DNA from: Cytophagaceae bacterium
GTDB lineage: Bacteria; Bacteroidota; Bacteroidia; Cytophagales; Cyclobacteriaceae
DNA length: 64,000 nucleotides
NCBI GenBank assembly: GCA_006969745.1
Contig: CP030886.1
Span: 4,003,234 to 4,067,233 of the forward strand
Reading direction: 5' to 3'
Shown: positions 16,914-27,027 of the stretch, in pieces
Numbering within the stretch: the stretch's first letter is position 1
Layout: each line of letters opens with the position of its first letter
Notes under the pieces: generated by a model
Database searches by the model: none
What the model was told of the DNA's origin: nothing
The model's input: only the letters and a program-made list of their open reading frames with translations
Position numbers and translations under genes: made by a program

Positions 16914-17822
16914 ATGAGTGAATTCAAAGACGATACATTTTTAAGTCGCTGGATCAATAATGAACTTAGCGAGGAAGAATTGAATGCCTTCAAAGAAAGT
17001 GAAGAATATGGTGCCTACAAAAGAATAATCGAAGGTGCCAATTTGATTCAATCTGAAAACTTCGATAGAGAAGAGCTTTTAGAAAAGATCAAAAGTGAAC
17101 GTAAAAATCATATACCTAAAAGGAATACCAGATGGATTTTTGCTGCGGCAGCATCAATCGTTCTCATCATTGGTTTTTTTGCTTACAACATTCTCTCCAC
17201 ATCTGGCATCACCAGTTATCAGACCAAAGTTGGCCAAAAATTAAGCGTTTCCCTGCCTGATGGATCTGAAGTTATTCTTAATGCCAATTCAGAATTATCC
17301 TATTCTCCGGATAATTGGGATGATGCGAGAACGCTTACATTGAAAGGTGAGGGTTACTTTAAAGTGATGAAAGGCAAACAATTTCAGGTGAAGACTACAA
17401 GCGGAAATGTAACCGTTCTAGGTACAGAATTTACGATAAAAGAACTCGATGACTTTTTTGAGGTCATGTGTTTTGAAGGTAGCGTTAAAGTTTCTTCCTT
17501 GTCCGAGGAGGAAATATTAAAGCCAAAAACAAGTGTTCGTAAATTTAGGAACTCAAATTTGATGCGAAGAAATATACTGACGGATCAGCCTGCCTGGCTT
17601 ATGAATAAGTCCACATTCACGAGTGTGCCTATCGGCTATGTGTTGATTGAACTTAAGAATCAATATGGTCTTCAATTTGAAGGTGCCGATATTATAGAAG
17701 ACCAATCGTTCAACGGGACTTTTCCGCATGATAACCTGGACCTGGCACTTAAAATTGTATTAGATCCGCTTAGCGTTAATTATGAAAAGAAGGACAATGT
17801 AATTGTATTCAGTAGAAACTGA
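16914..17822 (+). CDS. FecR-family anti-sigma regulator
   Basis: Inner-membrane anti-sigma factor of 302 residues. The N-terminal cytoplasmic part (residues 1-70, acidic and helical, FLSRWINNELSEEELNAF) should bind the sigma at 16351. One transmembrane helix follows at about residues 75-97 (WIFAAAASIVLIIGFFAY). The periplasmic FecR domain (VGQKLSVSLPDGSEVILNANSEL through GTEFTIK) and the C-terminal DUF4974-like domain (about 230-302) contact the receptor's N-terminal signalling domain. The ATG at 16914 is preferred over a leader starting inside the promoter. Its stop overlaps the receptor ATG (TGATG), so the two are translationally coupled. Confidence 0.94.
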   Translation: MSEFKDDTFLSRWINNELSEEELNAFKESEEYGAYKRIIEGANLIQSENFDREELLEKIKSERKNHIPKRNTRWIFAAAASIVLIIGFFAYNILSTSGITSYQTKVGQKLSVSLPDGSEVILNANSELSYSPDNWDDARTLTLKGEGYFKVMKGKQFQVKTTSGNVTVLGTEFTIKELDDFFEVMCFEGSVKVSSLSEEEILKPKTSVRKFRNSNLMRRNILTDQPAWLMNKSTFTSVPIGYVLIELKNQYGLQFEGADIIEDQSFNGTFPHDNLDLALKIVLDPLSVNYEKKDNVIVFSRN

Positions 17823-20356
17823 TGAAATTTTGTCGGCTGCTTTATGGTATAATTAGTTTACCAGCAATCTGTTGGTCACAAGATTCGTCTGCTCAAATTG
17901 ATTTGAAAAGTGCACTTCTGGATATACAGGAAAGGCATAACATCCAAATTTCGTTTGTAGATGAGAGTGTAGAGGGTAAACTTGTGAGCTATGACAGCAC
18001 TCTTAACCTTCAATCAATAATTATCGAGCTGGAAATAGAGTCCAGGCTAAGATTTGAGAGGGTAGAAGATCAGTATTTCATAGTTAGACCGTATAAGGAT
18101 TCGGATTTGGTATCTCTATGTGGAAGGGTATCTGGTTCTGATGGCACTGAACTATTTGGAGTGACCGTAAGCTACTCATCCACTGAAGGAGTAATTACCG
18201 ACTCAGAAGGGCTTTTTAAATTAGATTCAATTCCGTATAACTCATGGATCAGCTTAAGTTATGTTGGCTATGCCACCAAGAGACTTAAAGTCTCCAGACT
18301 TTCTTTTAGCAAGTGTACGAATATTAGTTTAGCTGAATCTATCAATGAATTGGAAGAAATTGTCGTGACTGATTATTTAGCGACAGGTATTTCTAAACGC
18401 AAAAATCAAGTTCGGATAGATCCACATGAACTCCGAACTTTAGCAGGACTTGCTGAGCCAGATATACTGCAAAGCATACAACAACTTCCGGGAGTGACCA
18501 GCCCATTTGAGACTGCTGCAGGAATACATGTAAGAGGGGGGTTGCCCGATCAGAATTTAATACTGTGGAATGGAATCAAAACCTACAATCAAGGTCATTT
18601 CTTCGGGATGATTTCTGCTTTTAATCCATACATTGCCACAGATGTAAAATTCATAAAACACGGAACACCAGCACATTATGGAGACAGAATTTCATCAGTA
18701 ATCGACATTAGATCTAATGCTGAAGTAACAAAATCAATATCGGGAGGATTTGGAACCAACATGCTATATGCAGATGGGTATGTGAATGTACCATTGATAA
18801 GAGACAAGCTTTCTATTCAGGTGTCTGGCAGAAGGTCATTTACAGATGTAGTTGAAACTCCAACCTATCACCAACTTTCAAATCGTGTATTTCAGAATAC
18901 TAAAATCGGCGATGTTACGTCAGCTAATCAACAGTCTGAAAATAACTTTTACTTCACTGATTTTTCAATCAACTCAGTGTGGCAGATAAATAGAAATAAC
19001 AAGTTGATTATTAATGGTTTATACAATAGCAATCAACTCAATTTTATATCAGAAGATTTGGCATCAAATCAATCGTTTAATGATCGCCTTTTGCATGAAA
19101 ATGAAGGGCTAAGCTTGAAGTGGGAGAGTAAACTCAGATCAAGATGGTCTTTTGACGTAAATGGGAGCTTTTCACGCTACATCCTGAAATACGATTTTGT
19201 TACCTCAGCCTCTGATACTATTACACAATCAAGCAAAAAGAATTTTGTGCAAGAGGCCGCTTACCAGCTTAACAGTAGCTATTTAGTAAACGATAAGAGT
19301 AAGGTTGTTGCGGGTTATCATTTAACAGACACTAGAATAAAATATGCTTACGAAACAGAAACAATTGATTATCAAATAGTCTTGGATAACGATAATTCCA
19401 AGGTAACTACTCATGCAGGATATCTTGATTATCAATATGATAACGGGAAATATCACCTTCAAGCGGGCAGTAGATTTAATTACTATCACCAGCTTGGAGA
19501 GCATTTTTTTGAACCAAGACTATATGTGCAAAGAAGCCTCACTGACTATTTAACCACCTCAATTTCTGGCGAGTACAGAACACAAATTGCAAGTCAAATC
19601 AAGGAATCTGTCGTCAGTGACCTTTCACTGGAAAATAAGGTATGGGCAATTGCGTCACCTGAGCGATTTCCCGTTCTTTCAAGCTATCAGCTTGCTGCTG
19701 GAATCAATTATCAGAAAGGCACCTGGCTTGCCGAAACAGAGGTATATTTTAAAGAAGTGGATGGTGTTACCACACTCATCTTCGGATACTTAAATGGCTT
19801 GGAAAATCAATTCAGAATAGGCGATAGTCAAATAAAAGGTGCCGATATTTTAGTGAAGAAAATATGGCCAAACTATGAAACATGGTTAAGCTACTCCTAT
19901 TTAAGGACGGACAATACATTCCTCGGCGTCAATGACAATAAATCTTTCCCTGGTAGCTGGAGCATTGAACATTCAATCAGGTGGTCCAATATCATTGAAC
20001 TAAAAGAATGGGAGCTTTCGTTAGGCTGGTTATGGCACAGTGGTAAGTCGTATACAGAGGTGTCTCCTTTGGATGATGGAACAAGCGGGCCTGTACGGAT
20101 CTTTTATGAATCTATTAACGCAAACAACTTGCCTGTTTATCACCGAATGGATTTTTCAGTGATGAGACAATTCAGGTCAAAAAAACATTCGAACCTTCGC
20201 TACCAGGTAGGTCTTTCAGTACTCAATCTTTACAACAGAAAAAATCTACTCAATCGCGAATTTAGAACTACTCCATCACTAGAGAATGAACTCATCGATA
20301 CGCGGGTATATTCTCTTGGAATAACACCAAATGTCGTTTTCAGAATTTTCTGGTAG
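17822..20356 (+). CDS. TonB-dependent outer-membrane receptor with STN signalling domain
   Basis: Outer-membrane receptor of 844 residues. Domain order: signal peptide (residues 1-25), STN signalling domain (about 26-90, DLKSALLDIQERHNIQISF), carboxypeptidase-like regulatory domain (about 97-175, DSEGLFKLDSIPY..SYVGYAT), plug (about 190-310, LRTLAGLAEPDILQSIQQLPGV, IHVRGGLPDQNLILWNG) and a 22-strand-type barrel to the end. The STN domain shows it transduces as well as transports, working with the adjoining FecR and ECF sigma. No SusD-like partner is present; the divergent Ig-repeat lipoproteins may fill that role. The ligand is unknown. Confidence 0.93.
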   Translation: MKFCRLLYGIISLPAICWSQDSSAQIDLKSALLDIQERHNIQISFVDESVEGKLVSYDSTLNLQSIIIELEIESRLRFERVEDQYFIVRPYKDSDLVSLCGRVSGSDGTELFGVTVSYSSTEGVITDSEGLFKLDSIPYNSWISLSYVGYATKRLKVSRLSFSKCTNISLAESINELEEIVVTDYLATGISKRKNQVRIDPHELRTLAGLAEPDILQSIQQLPGVTSPFETAAGIHVRGGLPDQNLILWNGIKTYNQGHFFGMISAFNPYIATDVKFIKHGTPAHYGDRISSVIDIRSNAEVTKSISGGFGTNMLYADGYVNVPLIRDKLSIQVSGRRSFTDVVETPTYHQLSNRVFQNTKIGDVTSANQQSENNFYFTDFSINSVWQINRNNKLIINGLYNSNQLNFISEDLASNQSFNDRLLHENEGLSLKWESKLRSRWSFDVNGSFSRYILKYDFVTSASDTITQSSKKNFVQEAAYQLNSSYLVNDKSKVVAGYHLTDTRIKYAYETETIDYQIVLDNDNSKVTTHAGYLDYQYDNGKYHLQAGSRFNYYHQLGEHFFEPRLYVQRSLTDYLTTSISGEYRTQIASQIKESVVSDLSLENKVWAIASPERFPVLSSYQLAAGINYQKGTWLAETEVYFKEVDGVTTLIFGYLNGLENQFRIGDSQIKGADILVKKIWPNYETWLSYSYLRTDNTFLGVNDNKSFPGSWSIEHSIRWSNIIELKEWELSLGWLWHSGKSYTEVSPLDDGTSGPVRIFYESINANNLPVYHRMDFSVMRQFRSKKHSNLRYQVGLSVLNLYNRKNLLNREFRTTPSLENELIDTRVYSLGITPNVVFRIFW

Positions 20357-22348
20357 TTAGTCAAGCCCAACTACTTTAGGCTTTGTAATGTTGGGGCTTT
20401 CAAAAAACCTTGGAGTTGATAGTGATATCTTAAAAAAGAAAATCTGTCCCTCAACGGGTGGATTTGGAATAAGTGAGACCCTGAACTCAAAAGTGTCAAA
20501 AACCAAACTTTCATTTCTAATCCTCACGCCGCCTCCCATCACATAATATGTTTGTGTATAAGGTTCAGTAATTCTGGATTCACTTACATTGCCAACGCCA
20601 AGATGTGCATAGGTTGCAAACCTGAATCCATAGAAATACCACGGCTGAAAAACGACATACTCAGTTGTAAGTGTGACTGTGCGATTACCTTCAATTTGAT
20701 TGCCAGTAATATTGCCAATTCTGTTTTCACCCTGAAGACTCTGAGATTTAGGTATAGATAATCGCTGGCCATTAAAAAAGTGAATCCTGGTAAATATTCG
20801 CGAGTAAGCACCTCCCAAATCAAATAGGGGAGTAAAATGACGAGCATCCATTTGTATTACCTCATTGCTCCTTGTATTTTGTTTCGTGAAATATCCAGAC
20901 TCAACATTGAACAGAAAATAACCTGCTCGATCATTGTAGAATGAATAGCTTGTTCGAAACCCTCTGTATTCTCTCGGTCCAAATTCTGTCCAATCCTTAC
21001 CTCCAATTATCGAATAGATAAACCCAACCGGAACATCCTCAGTAATATTGAATGAAAGAATATTTTTTGTTTTTAGATAGTTGATTTTACTGTAGGAAAT
21101 AGCACCTACAAGGAAATGATGATTCTGATAAATTTCGTTGCTATCAGCCATAACCATTGGCCGCTCTGTGAAGTAGTCATGTTGTAATCTCAATGCAAAA
21201 CTTAAATTTTTTCGAGTTCCTAACTGAAATGACCTTGCGCCCCAAACGTCATAACTTCTTCTGTCAATATTAAAATTCTCCTCATAAAGTGAGTCGGCAA
21301 AAATTAGGTCTTGGATGGGTTGTACATGCTCTAGAGTCGCTTCTCCATAGTATTTTATTTCAGGAGAGATAAAATCACGTCTAAACGTTAGGCCTTTGCT
21401 TTTCCCGAGGTAATTATTGGAAGCGAATACTGTTCCGTCAATAAATGAATTTTGAATATTCCTCACAGTGTATCTGGCATCAAAACCGTGATTAGGAGTT
21501 TCTGCTTTATTATACAAATAACCAACCCCAAATTCATTGCCAGTACCCAAAATGTTACGATTGGTGAATCCAGCCCTTACTGCACTATTATCGTCAACAG
21601 ACAAATCTACAGACCAAGGAAACCTGTCTTTTACGATCATATCAACCCTTACAGCTTCAATATCAAGAGGATCGGGTGTTATTTGTATCCTGGCATCCTC
21701 AATGTATGAAAGTGATCTTATTATTCTTTCACTATCGGCCATTTTGAATGGGTCTACAAGGTCTCCTTTTTGAAAAAGGAGGTATCGCTGAACCACCTCA
21801 AAAGAAGTATTTCTATGCAATTCATTGCTTAATCTACCAATGCTACTCTGTGCTTTCCGAGTCGTGTCGTTTACCGAACCTCCAAATAGATCTACACTTA
21901 CGTAATTGATTTCTGAAATTCTTTTGTTCCTAAATACCTCAAAATAGGCTTCACTCTTGACAGGATCTTTAGTTTCAAAAGGGTCCTGAGGTTGACTTTT
22001 GGTCACCAGTAGGTTGAATAATTCTTTGGTAACTCTGCTCTGTTTTGCAACAGAGTATATTGAATCATAGAAGCCATCCGACAAAACATATTTGTCGCTA
22101 AAAATTTGATACTCTATTGTGTCTGCCACAATGAATGAGGTATCCATCTTCGGTACATATAGCGAATCGTTGATGATTATCACTTGATTACTGGTAACGA
22201 TAATTGTATCCGATTGAGCCAATGTTATTTGGCTCAGGACTACCATTAATGAAAAGTAAAAGACTCGGGAAAATCTACTCAAACTGTAATTAAGAATTGG
22301 ACTCACAATAATAGTAAGTTGGGAGGCACCATTGTATAAACTGATCAA
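20357..22348 (-). CDS. Omp85/BamA-superfamily outer-membrane protein
   Basis: Outer-membrane beta-barrel protein of up to 663 residues. A secretion signal ends near ITLAQS. A POTRA-like region (about residues 125-240, with NELHRNTSFEVVQRYLLFQKGDLVDPFKMADSERIIRSLSYIEDARI) precedes a 16-strand-type barrel with repeated aromatic strands. The start is uncertain: the frame opens with TTG at 22348, and a TTG at 22282 would give a shorter, cleaner signal peptide. With one visible POTRA it is more like the accessory, TamA-like or surface-antigen members than BamA itself. It may insert or export outer-membrane or surface proteins. It converges with the receptor gene with no gap. Confidence 0.85.
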   Translation of the reverse strand: MISLYNGASQLTIIVSPILNYSLSRFSRVFYFSLMVVLSQITLAQSDTIIVTSNQVIIINDSLYVPKMDTSFIVADTIEYQIFSDKYVLSDGFYDSIYSVAKQSRVTKELFNLLVTKSQPQDPFETKDPVKSEAYFEVFRNKRISEINYVSVDLFGGSVNDTTRKAQSSIGRLSNELHRNTSFEVVQRYLLFQKGDLVDPFKMADSERIIRSLSYIEDARIQITPDPLDIEAVRVDMIVKDRFPWSVDLSVDDNSAVRAGFTNRNILGTGNEFGVGYLYNKAETPNHGFDARYTVRNIQNSFIDGTVFASNNYLGKSKGLTFRRDFISPEIKYYGEATLEHVQPIQDLIFADSLYEENFNIDRRSYDVWGARSFQLGTRKNLSFALRLQHDYFTERPMVMADSNEIYQNHHFLVGAISYSKINYLKTKNILSFNITEDVPVGFIYSIIGGKDWTEFGPREYRGFRTSYSFYNDRAGYFLFNVESGYFTKQNTRSNEVIQMDARHFTPLFDLGGAYSRIFTRIHFFNGQRLSIPKSQSLQGENRIGNITGNQIEGNRTVTLTTEYVVFQPWYFYGFRFATYAHLGVGNVSESRITEPYTQTYYVMGGGVRIRNESLVFDTFEFRVSLIPNPPVEGQIFFFKISLSTPRFFESPNITKPKVVGLD

Positions 22349-22573
22349 CTAATGCTTCAAAAAAATGATGTAAAATTTTAAATTTTTTATTCCAGAGGTT
22401 TCAAAACTTTAATAATCTCACAGATTTAAGAATACAATTGGTGTACAAGGACCAAAAACATGAATAAACAAGCACCAATTTGATGAAATAGATTACAAGT
22501 TTGGAGTTGACGCCAAATGATTTAAAGCCAATAGTTCATCACACCGTTTATTATAATATTCTAATTCCAATAA

Positions 22574-24472
22574 GTGTTAAAGTTTACTTTAATCAATATT
22601 CTTTTGTGCTTTTCAGTGAGCATTAAAGCACAGATTATTGAATCAAAAATTGATTCAATAATCATTTCTGTAATGCAATATTCAGGGGATCCCAATGTAC
22701 AAGTGGATTCACTAAATAATTACGCATCAAGGCAATTGCGATCGAAACCTACCATTACTCGTGCTTTGGCATTTAAAGCTTTAGAGGTTGCTGAAGTCAA
22801 TGGATACATTAAGGGAATAGCAATCGCACACTACTTTATTGGTACCTCACAGTACTATGATAATTACGATGTTGCCATTGAACATTTACACCAAGCTAAA
22901 AAACTGGCTACTGAGATTGGAGACTTTGCACTAGAAGCAAATACATTCTTGAGCATGAGTTCTGTATATCATGGGATGGGTAAATATGAAAAAGCTATTG
23001 GTGCGGCCAAAGAAGCAGAAGCTATTGGAATATCAATTAAAATTCAAAAAATTCTCTCACGAGTTCACACCAACCTTTCAGCCTACTATTATGATATTGG
23101 TGAAGCTACAGAAGCATTAAAACATTCAAAAGCGGCAATAGAATGGAAGGAGAAACTTAAGGATAATCGTGGGCTTCGAATCAACTATTTGAACCATGGC
23201 GTAATCCTCTTGGAATATGACTCAACCATAGATGAAGGAATTCAGTATTTGAATAAATCACGAAATGTTTCAAAAGAAGACCCTGTCATGATTAATGACA
23301 TCATGGCGAATATGATTTGGGCCTATTATCGAAAAGGTAGATATGACAAGTGTTTAAGCTATCTGGACTCAGCAATTGTAGGCAATGATTCAATAGACAA
23401 TAACTATACATTGCAAGCTATACATAGGCTTGGAAAAGAAGTTTATCTCGAAATCGGTGACTATGAAAACGCATACAAACACGCTGAGCTGGAATACCAA
23501 ATAGATGACGAATTGAGAAGTAAGGAAATTGAGGGAAAGTTTGAAGTGCTTGAACTAGAAAACGAAAATCATGAAAAACAAAAGCGAATTCTTTTATTAG
23601 AAAAGAAAAGAACGAAGGCTCAATTTAAATTTATCTCAACTGCCATTTTGGCTACACTTTTTTTGTCATTGATTGTCGTTTTATACAAAAATAATAGGCT
23701 TAAGAAGCGGCTGTTAGACGATTTAAAGGTGCAGCAGCTTGTAATAGAAGATAAATCCAATCTGCTGGAAATTAAAAACAGAGAAATAGAGCAGTTTGCA
23801 TATGTAGCGGGCCATGACCTGAAAGCTCCTTTAAATACAATAATTAGTAGCTTCAGCATTCTGAAGAGTGAAATTGACTCTAAACTTGGAAGTCAGTCTC
23901 AGCAAATGGCGACATTTATCGTTTCAAGTGCAAATCGAATGAAGTCGATGATTGACAGTCTTCTTGAGCATGGGAGGCTTGGTAAAGAGATAGCTTTTGA
24001 AGAAGTTGATCTTGGGAGATTGTTAGATGATTTGAGACAAGATATTCATCAATTAATAAATGAAACCGGAACGGTTCTGGAAGTTAATTACTTACCGAAA
24101 GTTAAAGGCTCTCCTGTAGAACTTTCATTGTTGTTTCAAAACTTGATTACAAATGCGATAAAATTTTCCAGGGATAATGAAGCACCCAAAATATCGATAT
24201 CATATCGATCAATTAAAAGGACAAGGCGCTATGAGTTTTCAATTATTGATAATGGTATAGGAATTCCTGATAATCAAAAGGATAAAATTTTTAAACTATT
24301 TGAACGGGCTCACGGTAACTCATTTGAAGGCAGTGGAATAGGACTAGCTCATTGCGAGAAAATAGTGAAGCTACATAAAGGGTCTATTTGGTTTGAGTCC
24401 AAGGAAGGAGAGGGGACTACTTTTCATTTTCTACTGCCAATGAACGATTGGACAGATAATGATCTGGATTAG
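22574..24472 (+). CDS. TPR-containing sensor histidine kinase
   Basis: Membrane sensor kinase of 632 residues starting with GTG. A signal peptide (INILLCFSVSIKA) is followed by a periplasmic array of TPR repeats (about residues 60-310), a coiled segment, one transmembrane helix (about 350-375), HisKA with the phospho-acceptor in YVAGHDLKAPLN, and a HATPase domain with N box (FQNLITNAIKFSRD), G1 (DNGIGIP) and G2 (GSGIGLAHC). No response regulator is adjacent, so its partner lies elsewhere. Periplasmic TPRs as the sensor suggest recognition of a protein or peptide; that is inference. Confidence 0.93.
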   Translation: MLKFTLINILLCFSVSIKAQIIESKIDSIIISVMQYSGDPNVQVDSLNNYASRQLRSKPTITRALAFKALEVAEVNGYIKGIAIAHYFIGTSQYYDNYDVAIEHLHQAKKLATEIGDFALEANTFLSMSSVYHGMGKYEKAIGAAKEAEAIGISIKIQKILSRVHTNLSAYYYDIGEATEALKHSKAAIEWKEKLKDNRGLRINYLNHGVILLEYDSTIDEGIQYLNKSRNVSKEDPVMINDIMANMIWAYYRKGRYDKCLSYLDSAIVGNDSIDNNYTLQAIHRLGKEVYLEIGDYENAYKHAELEYQIDDELRSKEIEGKFEVLELENENHEKQKRILLLEKKRTKAQFKFISTAILATLFLSLIVVLYKNNRLKKRLLDDLKVQQLVIEDKSNLLEIKNREIEQFAYVAGHDLKAPLNTIISSFSILKSEIDSKLGSQSQQMATFIVSSANRMKSMIDSLLEHGRLGKEIAFEEVDLGRLLDDLRQDIHQLINETGTVLEVNYLPKVKGSPVELSLLFQNLITNAIKFSRDNEAPKISISYRSIKRTRRYEFSIIDNGIGIPDNQKDKIFKLFERAHGNSFEGSGIGLAHCEKIVKLHKGSIWFESKEGEGTTFHFLLPMNDWTDNDLD

Positions 24473-24492
24473 ATATTGTTAATGATGTTTTA

Positions 24493-24942
24493 TTATGATA
24501 ACCATGAGCGAATTTTTGCCCATTTACTTTTTCTGACTGGCTTTGCACCTAGCATACGTGCAGATAAATAATCCAGCGTTGTTTCCCATGCTTGACCAAT
24601 GCTCTCTTCATACTTTTCACCCATATTTTCTTTAATGGTTCTTATCAATGCCACTTTTAGTTTAGAGTAATGACTGGGCTCAATTTCCAATTTATTGTGA
24701 AACCTTCCCAGTTCATTTATTGAACACTCAATATTATCAAGCTTGTTTAGATGAGTCACAATAAAATTCATCGTATGAGCAAGTTTATCGCTTTGCATCC
24801 TAATATCATCCGGGAAAAAGTGAATAGTTTCAGGTGCAATTTCAAATAAGTGGTCATAGAATTTTAACATCGAAAGTGGATTCTCATTAATCACCTCCCA
24901 TGAAAATTCAATCAATTGGATTTGGGATTCATTAAGTACCAT
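24493..24942 (-). CDS. Single-domain globin
   Basis: Haem protein of 149 residues with the single-domain bacterial globin layout, related to flavohaemoglobin heads but without the reductase domain. The probable proximal haem ligand is His82 (ELGRFHNKLEI); the B/C/E-helix pattern FYDHLFEIAPETIHFFP and the H-helix AWETTLDYLSARM match the family. Such globins bind O2 or NO and often help NO detoxification or redox sensing. It shares orientation with, and lies 14 bp after, the unknown gene at 24957, suggesting a two-gene operon. Confidence 0.88.
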   Translation of the reverse strand: MVLNESQIQLIEFSWEVINENPLSMLKFYDHLFEIAPETIHFFPDDIRMQSDKLAHTMNFIVTHLNKLDNIECSINELGRFHNKLEIEPSHYSKLKVALIRTIKENMGEKYEESIGQAWETTLDYLSARMLGAKPVRKSKWAKIRSWLS

Positions 24943-24956
24943 TATTTGATAAAAAA

Positions 24957-25304
24957 TTATCTGTGTTTGTTTATAGCACTTCTAATCTTGCGAAGGTTTT
25001 TTTTCAATTTCAGGGATATTTCAAGAAGAGATACACCGAAATGATCCAGTAAGTTGATCCTAAGGTATATGTTGTTAGTAAGTACCTCTATTGGTAACTC
25101 CATACGATACATTTTTCTTAAATACCAATTGATTATGTCTACCTCCATTTCGCTCCATGAGGTTCTCTCATTGATATAATAGGCTGAAAACTTGTGGTTA
25201 TGCTCCAATAACTCAGGCATTGCTCTTGTAATAACAGTTGCCCAACCCATAGGAGTAATTTCCATCATAATATACGTTTTGATTGCACTTGCTTTGAACT
25301 TCAT
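24957..25304 (-). CDS. Hypothetical protein upstream of the globin
   Basis: A 115-residue basic, probably helical protein without signal peptide or membrane segment. No domain is recognised. The C-terminal third (ISLKLKKNLRKIRSAINKHR) is strongly basic and could contact nucleic acid, but no helix-turn-helix is evident. It is the first gene of the putative globin operon, so a role in globin expression or in the same stress response is possible. A dyad-rich intergenic region lies upstream. Confidence 0.55.
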   Translation of the reverse strand: MKFKASAIKTYIMMEITPMGWATVITRAMPELLEHNHKFSAYYINERTSWSEMEVDIINWYLRKMYRMELPIEVLTNNIYLRINLLDHFGVSLLEISLKLKKNLRKIRSAINKHR

Positions 25305-25647
25305 TTATGAAACAATTAAAGTTGATAAAAGGTCAAGATTTAATTGATGGTAGTTCTTTTAATGCTAATCTACTATGTACTACTCTTCATTTTTAGAAAT
25401 GCATGTGTACTAAAAGTGTACATTCACGAATTGTTTATTTAATATCAAATAACGTTTTTATAAAATCATCAAATGATAGATGCCTACCTTTTGTAAACAT
25501 CGTGAATGAATGTGGGGGTAAGACTAGATTTTAATTTTACGCATGGGTATTAGGAGTGGGTTATGCTTGGGTTTGAAGAGAAGCTCACTAGCTAGTACCA
25601 ATAGGTTGAAGACCTACTCATTAGTGTGGACTAAGAACTAATCATAG
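25305..25647. promoter_or_regulatory. Intergenic region with several dyads between divergent genes
   Basis: A 343-bp gap with no credible gene. It contains the dyad TGTAC-N7-GTACA (25406-25422), separated inverted copies of ATTCACGA (near 25422-25429 and 25499-25506), the palindrome ACTAGCTAGT (25587-25596) and the small hairpin TAGGT-N5-ACCTA (25602-25616). These are plausible operators for the divergent globin operon and the kinase at 25648, but none matches a site I can name. Confidence 0.4.
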
Positions 25648-26898
25648 ATGGATATAATGACCAAACAATTTCCAATCTCAAATCCTGGTGTGAGCAAAAT
25701 ACTCACCCTGATAACAGAGATTTCCTCGATCTTTTCAGATTCAGTTTCACACTGGGAAAACACCATTAAGAATTCCTTCAAACTCATTGGTGAGCATCTT
25801 GAAGTAGATCACATCGAGAGTGTAATAAAATCTTCTGATAAGAGTCACAAGCACACTATTTTATGGACACCCAATGAGTCGAAAAAAGTTGTTAACACAG
25901 TAAAAGAAGAAAGCGATTTTATTAATTTCCTTTTCAAAAATCAAAGCGAGTCTGTAGCCTATTTTCATACTGACAACAATCAAACACCAACTCAATTAAA
26001 GAAAATACTGCGTCTTAAACGAATAAATTCAATAGTCCTATTGAAGATAAGTTATGGTAAAAAGAAGCCCGGATATATTTCATTTTGTTTTAATGATCGG
26101 TTCAGAGAACTCTGCAATACCGAGTTAGATCTTATCAAAACCTATGGAACATTGGCGGCCAACTTTATTATTAATCATCAGCAGGCGGTAACGATAAAAA
26201 AGCTTGTCGAGAAGAATAGTGAACAAGACCGTAGACTCAAAGAGTTTGCATTTATCACCTCCCATCATTTACGTGCGTTTAGCAGTAATCTGGCAAGTCT
26301 TACAGAATATCTATTGATCAATCCTAATGAGCAGAGATTTATTCAAATGATTAGTAGCTCGGTTAAGAAATTAAATGGTTCTATCGAAGACATTAATGGA
26401 ATCCTAACACATGAAAATGATTTAATAATTGAAGAATTAAGTAAAGTCAAAGTACATACAGTAATTACCAAAATACTTGACTGGCACAAAAAAGCTATAG
26501 AGGTTAATGACATTGTGGTGGAGAACATGCTGCCAAAGAGGCTTACGATTCATTCACAATTAGAAATGTTAGAAAATATATTTAGTCACATTTTTTCTAA
26601 CGCAATCAAATACGGCACTAGTAAATCATCTAAAAAAATACGGATTGACCATTCAGAAAACGAAGATTACCTGATAATTAGAATCCGTGATTTTGGAGAC
26701 GGAATTGATATGAAAAAATACGGTGATAAACTTTTTAAGGCTGGAAGTAGGTTTAGCAAAAACAGCAATTCCAATTTGGGCATGGGTTTATTCCTGTCTA
26801 AGTTTCAGATGCAAAAAATAGGTGGTCGAATCCATTTAAAAAGTGAACCTGGCAGAGGCACCTCAGTACAGTGTTACCTACCGCTTAAAGTGAAGTAG
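25648..26898 (+). CDS. GAF-type cytoplasmic sensor histidine kinase
   Basis: Soluble kinase of 416 residues. Residues about 10-180 form a GAF-like sensor region, then a short coiled coil (residues about 180-205) leads to a HisKA-like H box (FITSHHLRAFSSNLASL) and a HATPase domain (IFSHIFSNAIKYG, RDFGDGID, LGMGLFLSKFQMQKIGG). It has no transmembrane segment, so it senses an internal signal. No response regulator is next to it. The H box deviates from the usual SHELRTP/SHDLRAP at several positions but keeps the central His. Confidence 0.9.
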   Translation: MDIMTKQFPISNPGVSKILTLITEISSIFSDSVSHWENTIKNSFKLIGEHLEVDHIESVIKSSDKSHKHTILWTPNESKKVVNTVKEESDFINFLFKNQSESVAYFHTDNNQTPTQLKKILRLKRINSIVLLKISYGKKKPGYISFCFNDRFRELCNTELDLIKTYGTLAANFIINHQQAVTIKKLVEKNSEQDRRLKEFAFITSHHLRAFSSNLASLTEYLLINPNEQRFIQMISSSVKKLNGSIEDINGILTHENDLIIEELSKVKVHTVITKILDWHKKAIEVNDIVVENMLPKRLTIHSQLEMLENIFSHIFSNAIKYGTSKSSKKIRIDHSENEDYLIIRIRDFGDGIDMKKYGDKLFKAGSRFSKNSNSNLGMGLFLSKFQMQKIGGRIHLKSEPGRGTSVQCYLPLKVK

Positions 26899-27027
26899 CG
26901 CATTATATTTCCCCGTATTTAAGAATCATTTAAACACTCCAGGAGTCCATTCATCAATTAGTTTCATATTTTATACAACTAATTGATTACTTTCACGTAT
27001 TGTACAACAAATAAATAATAGGAATAC

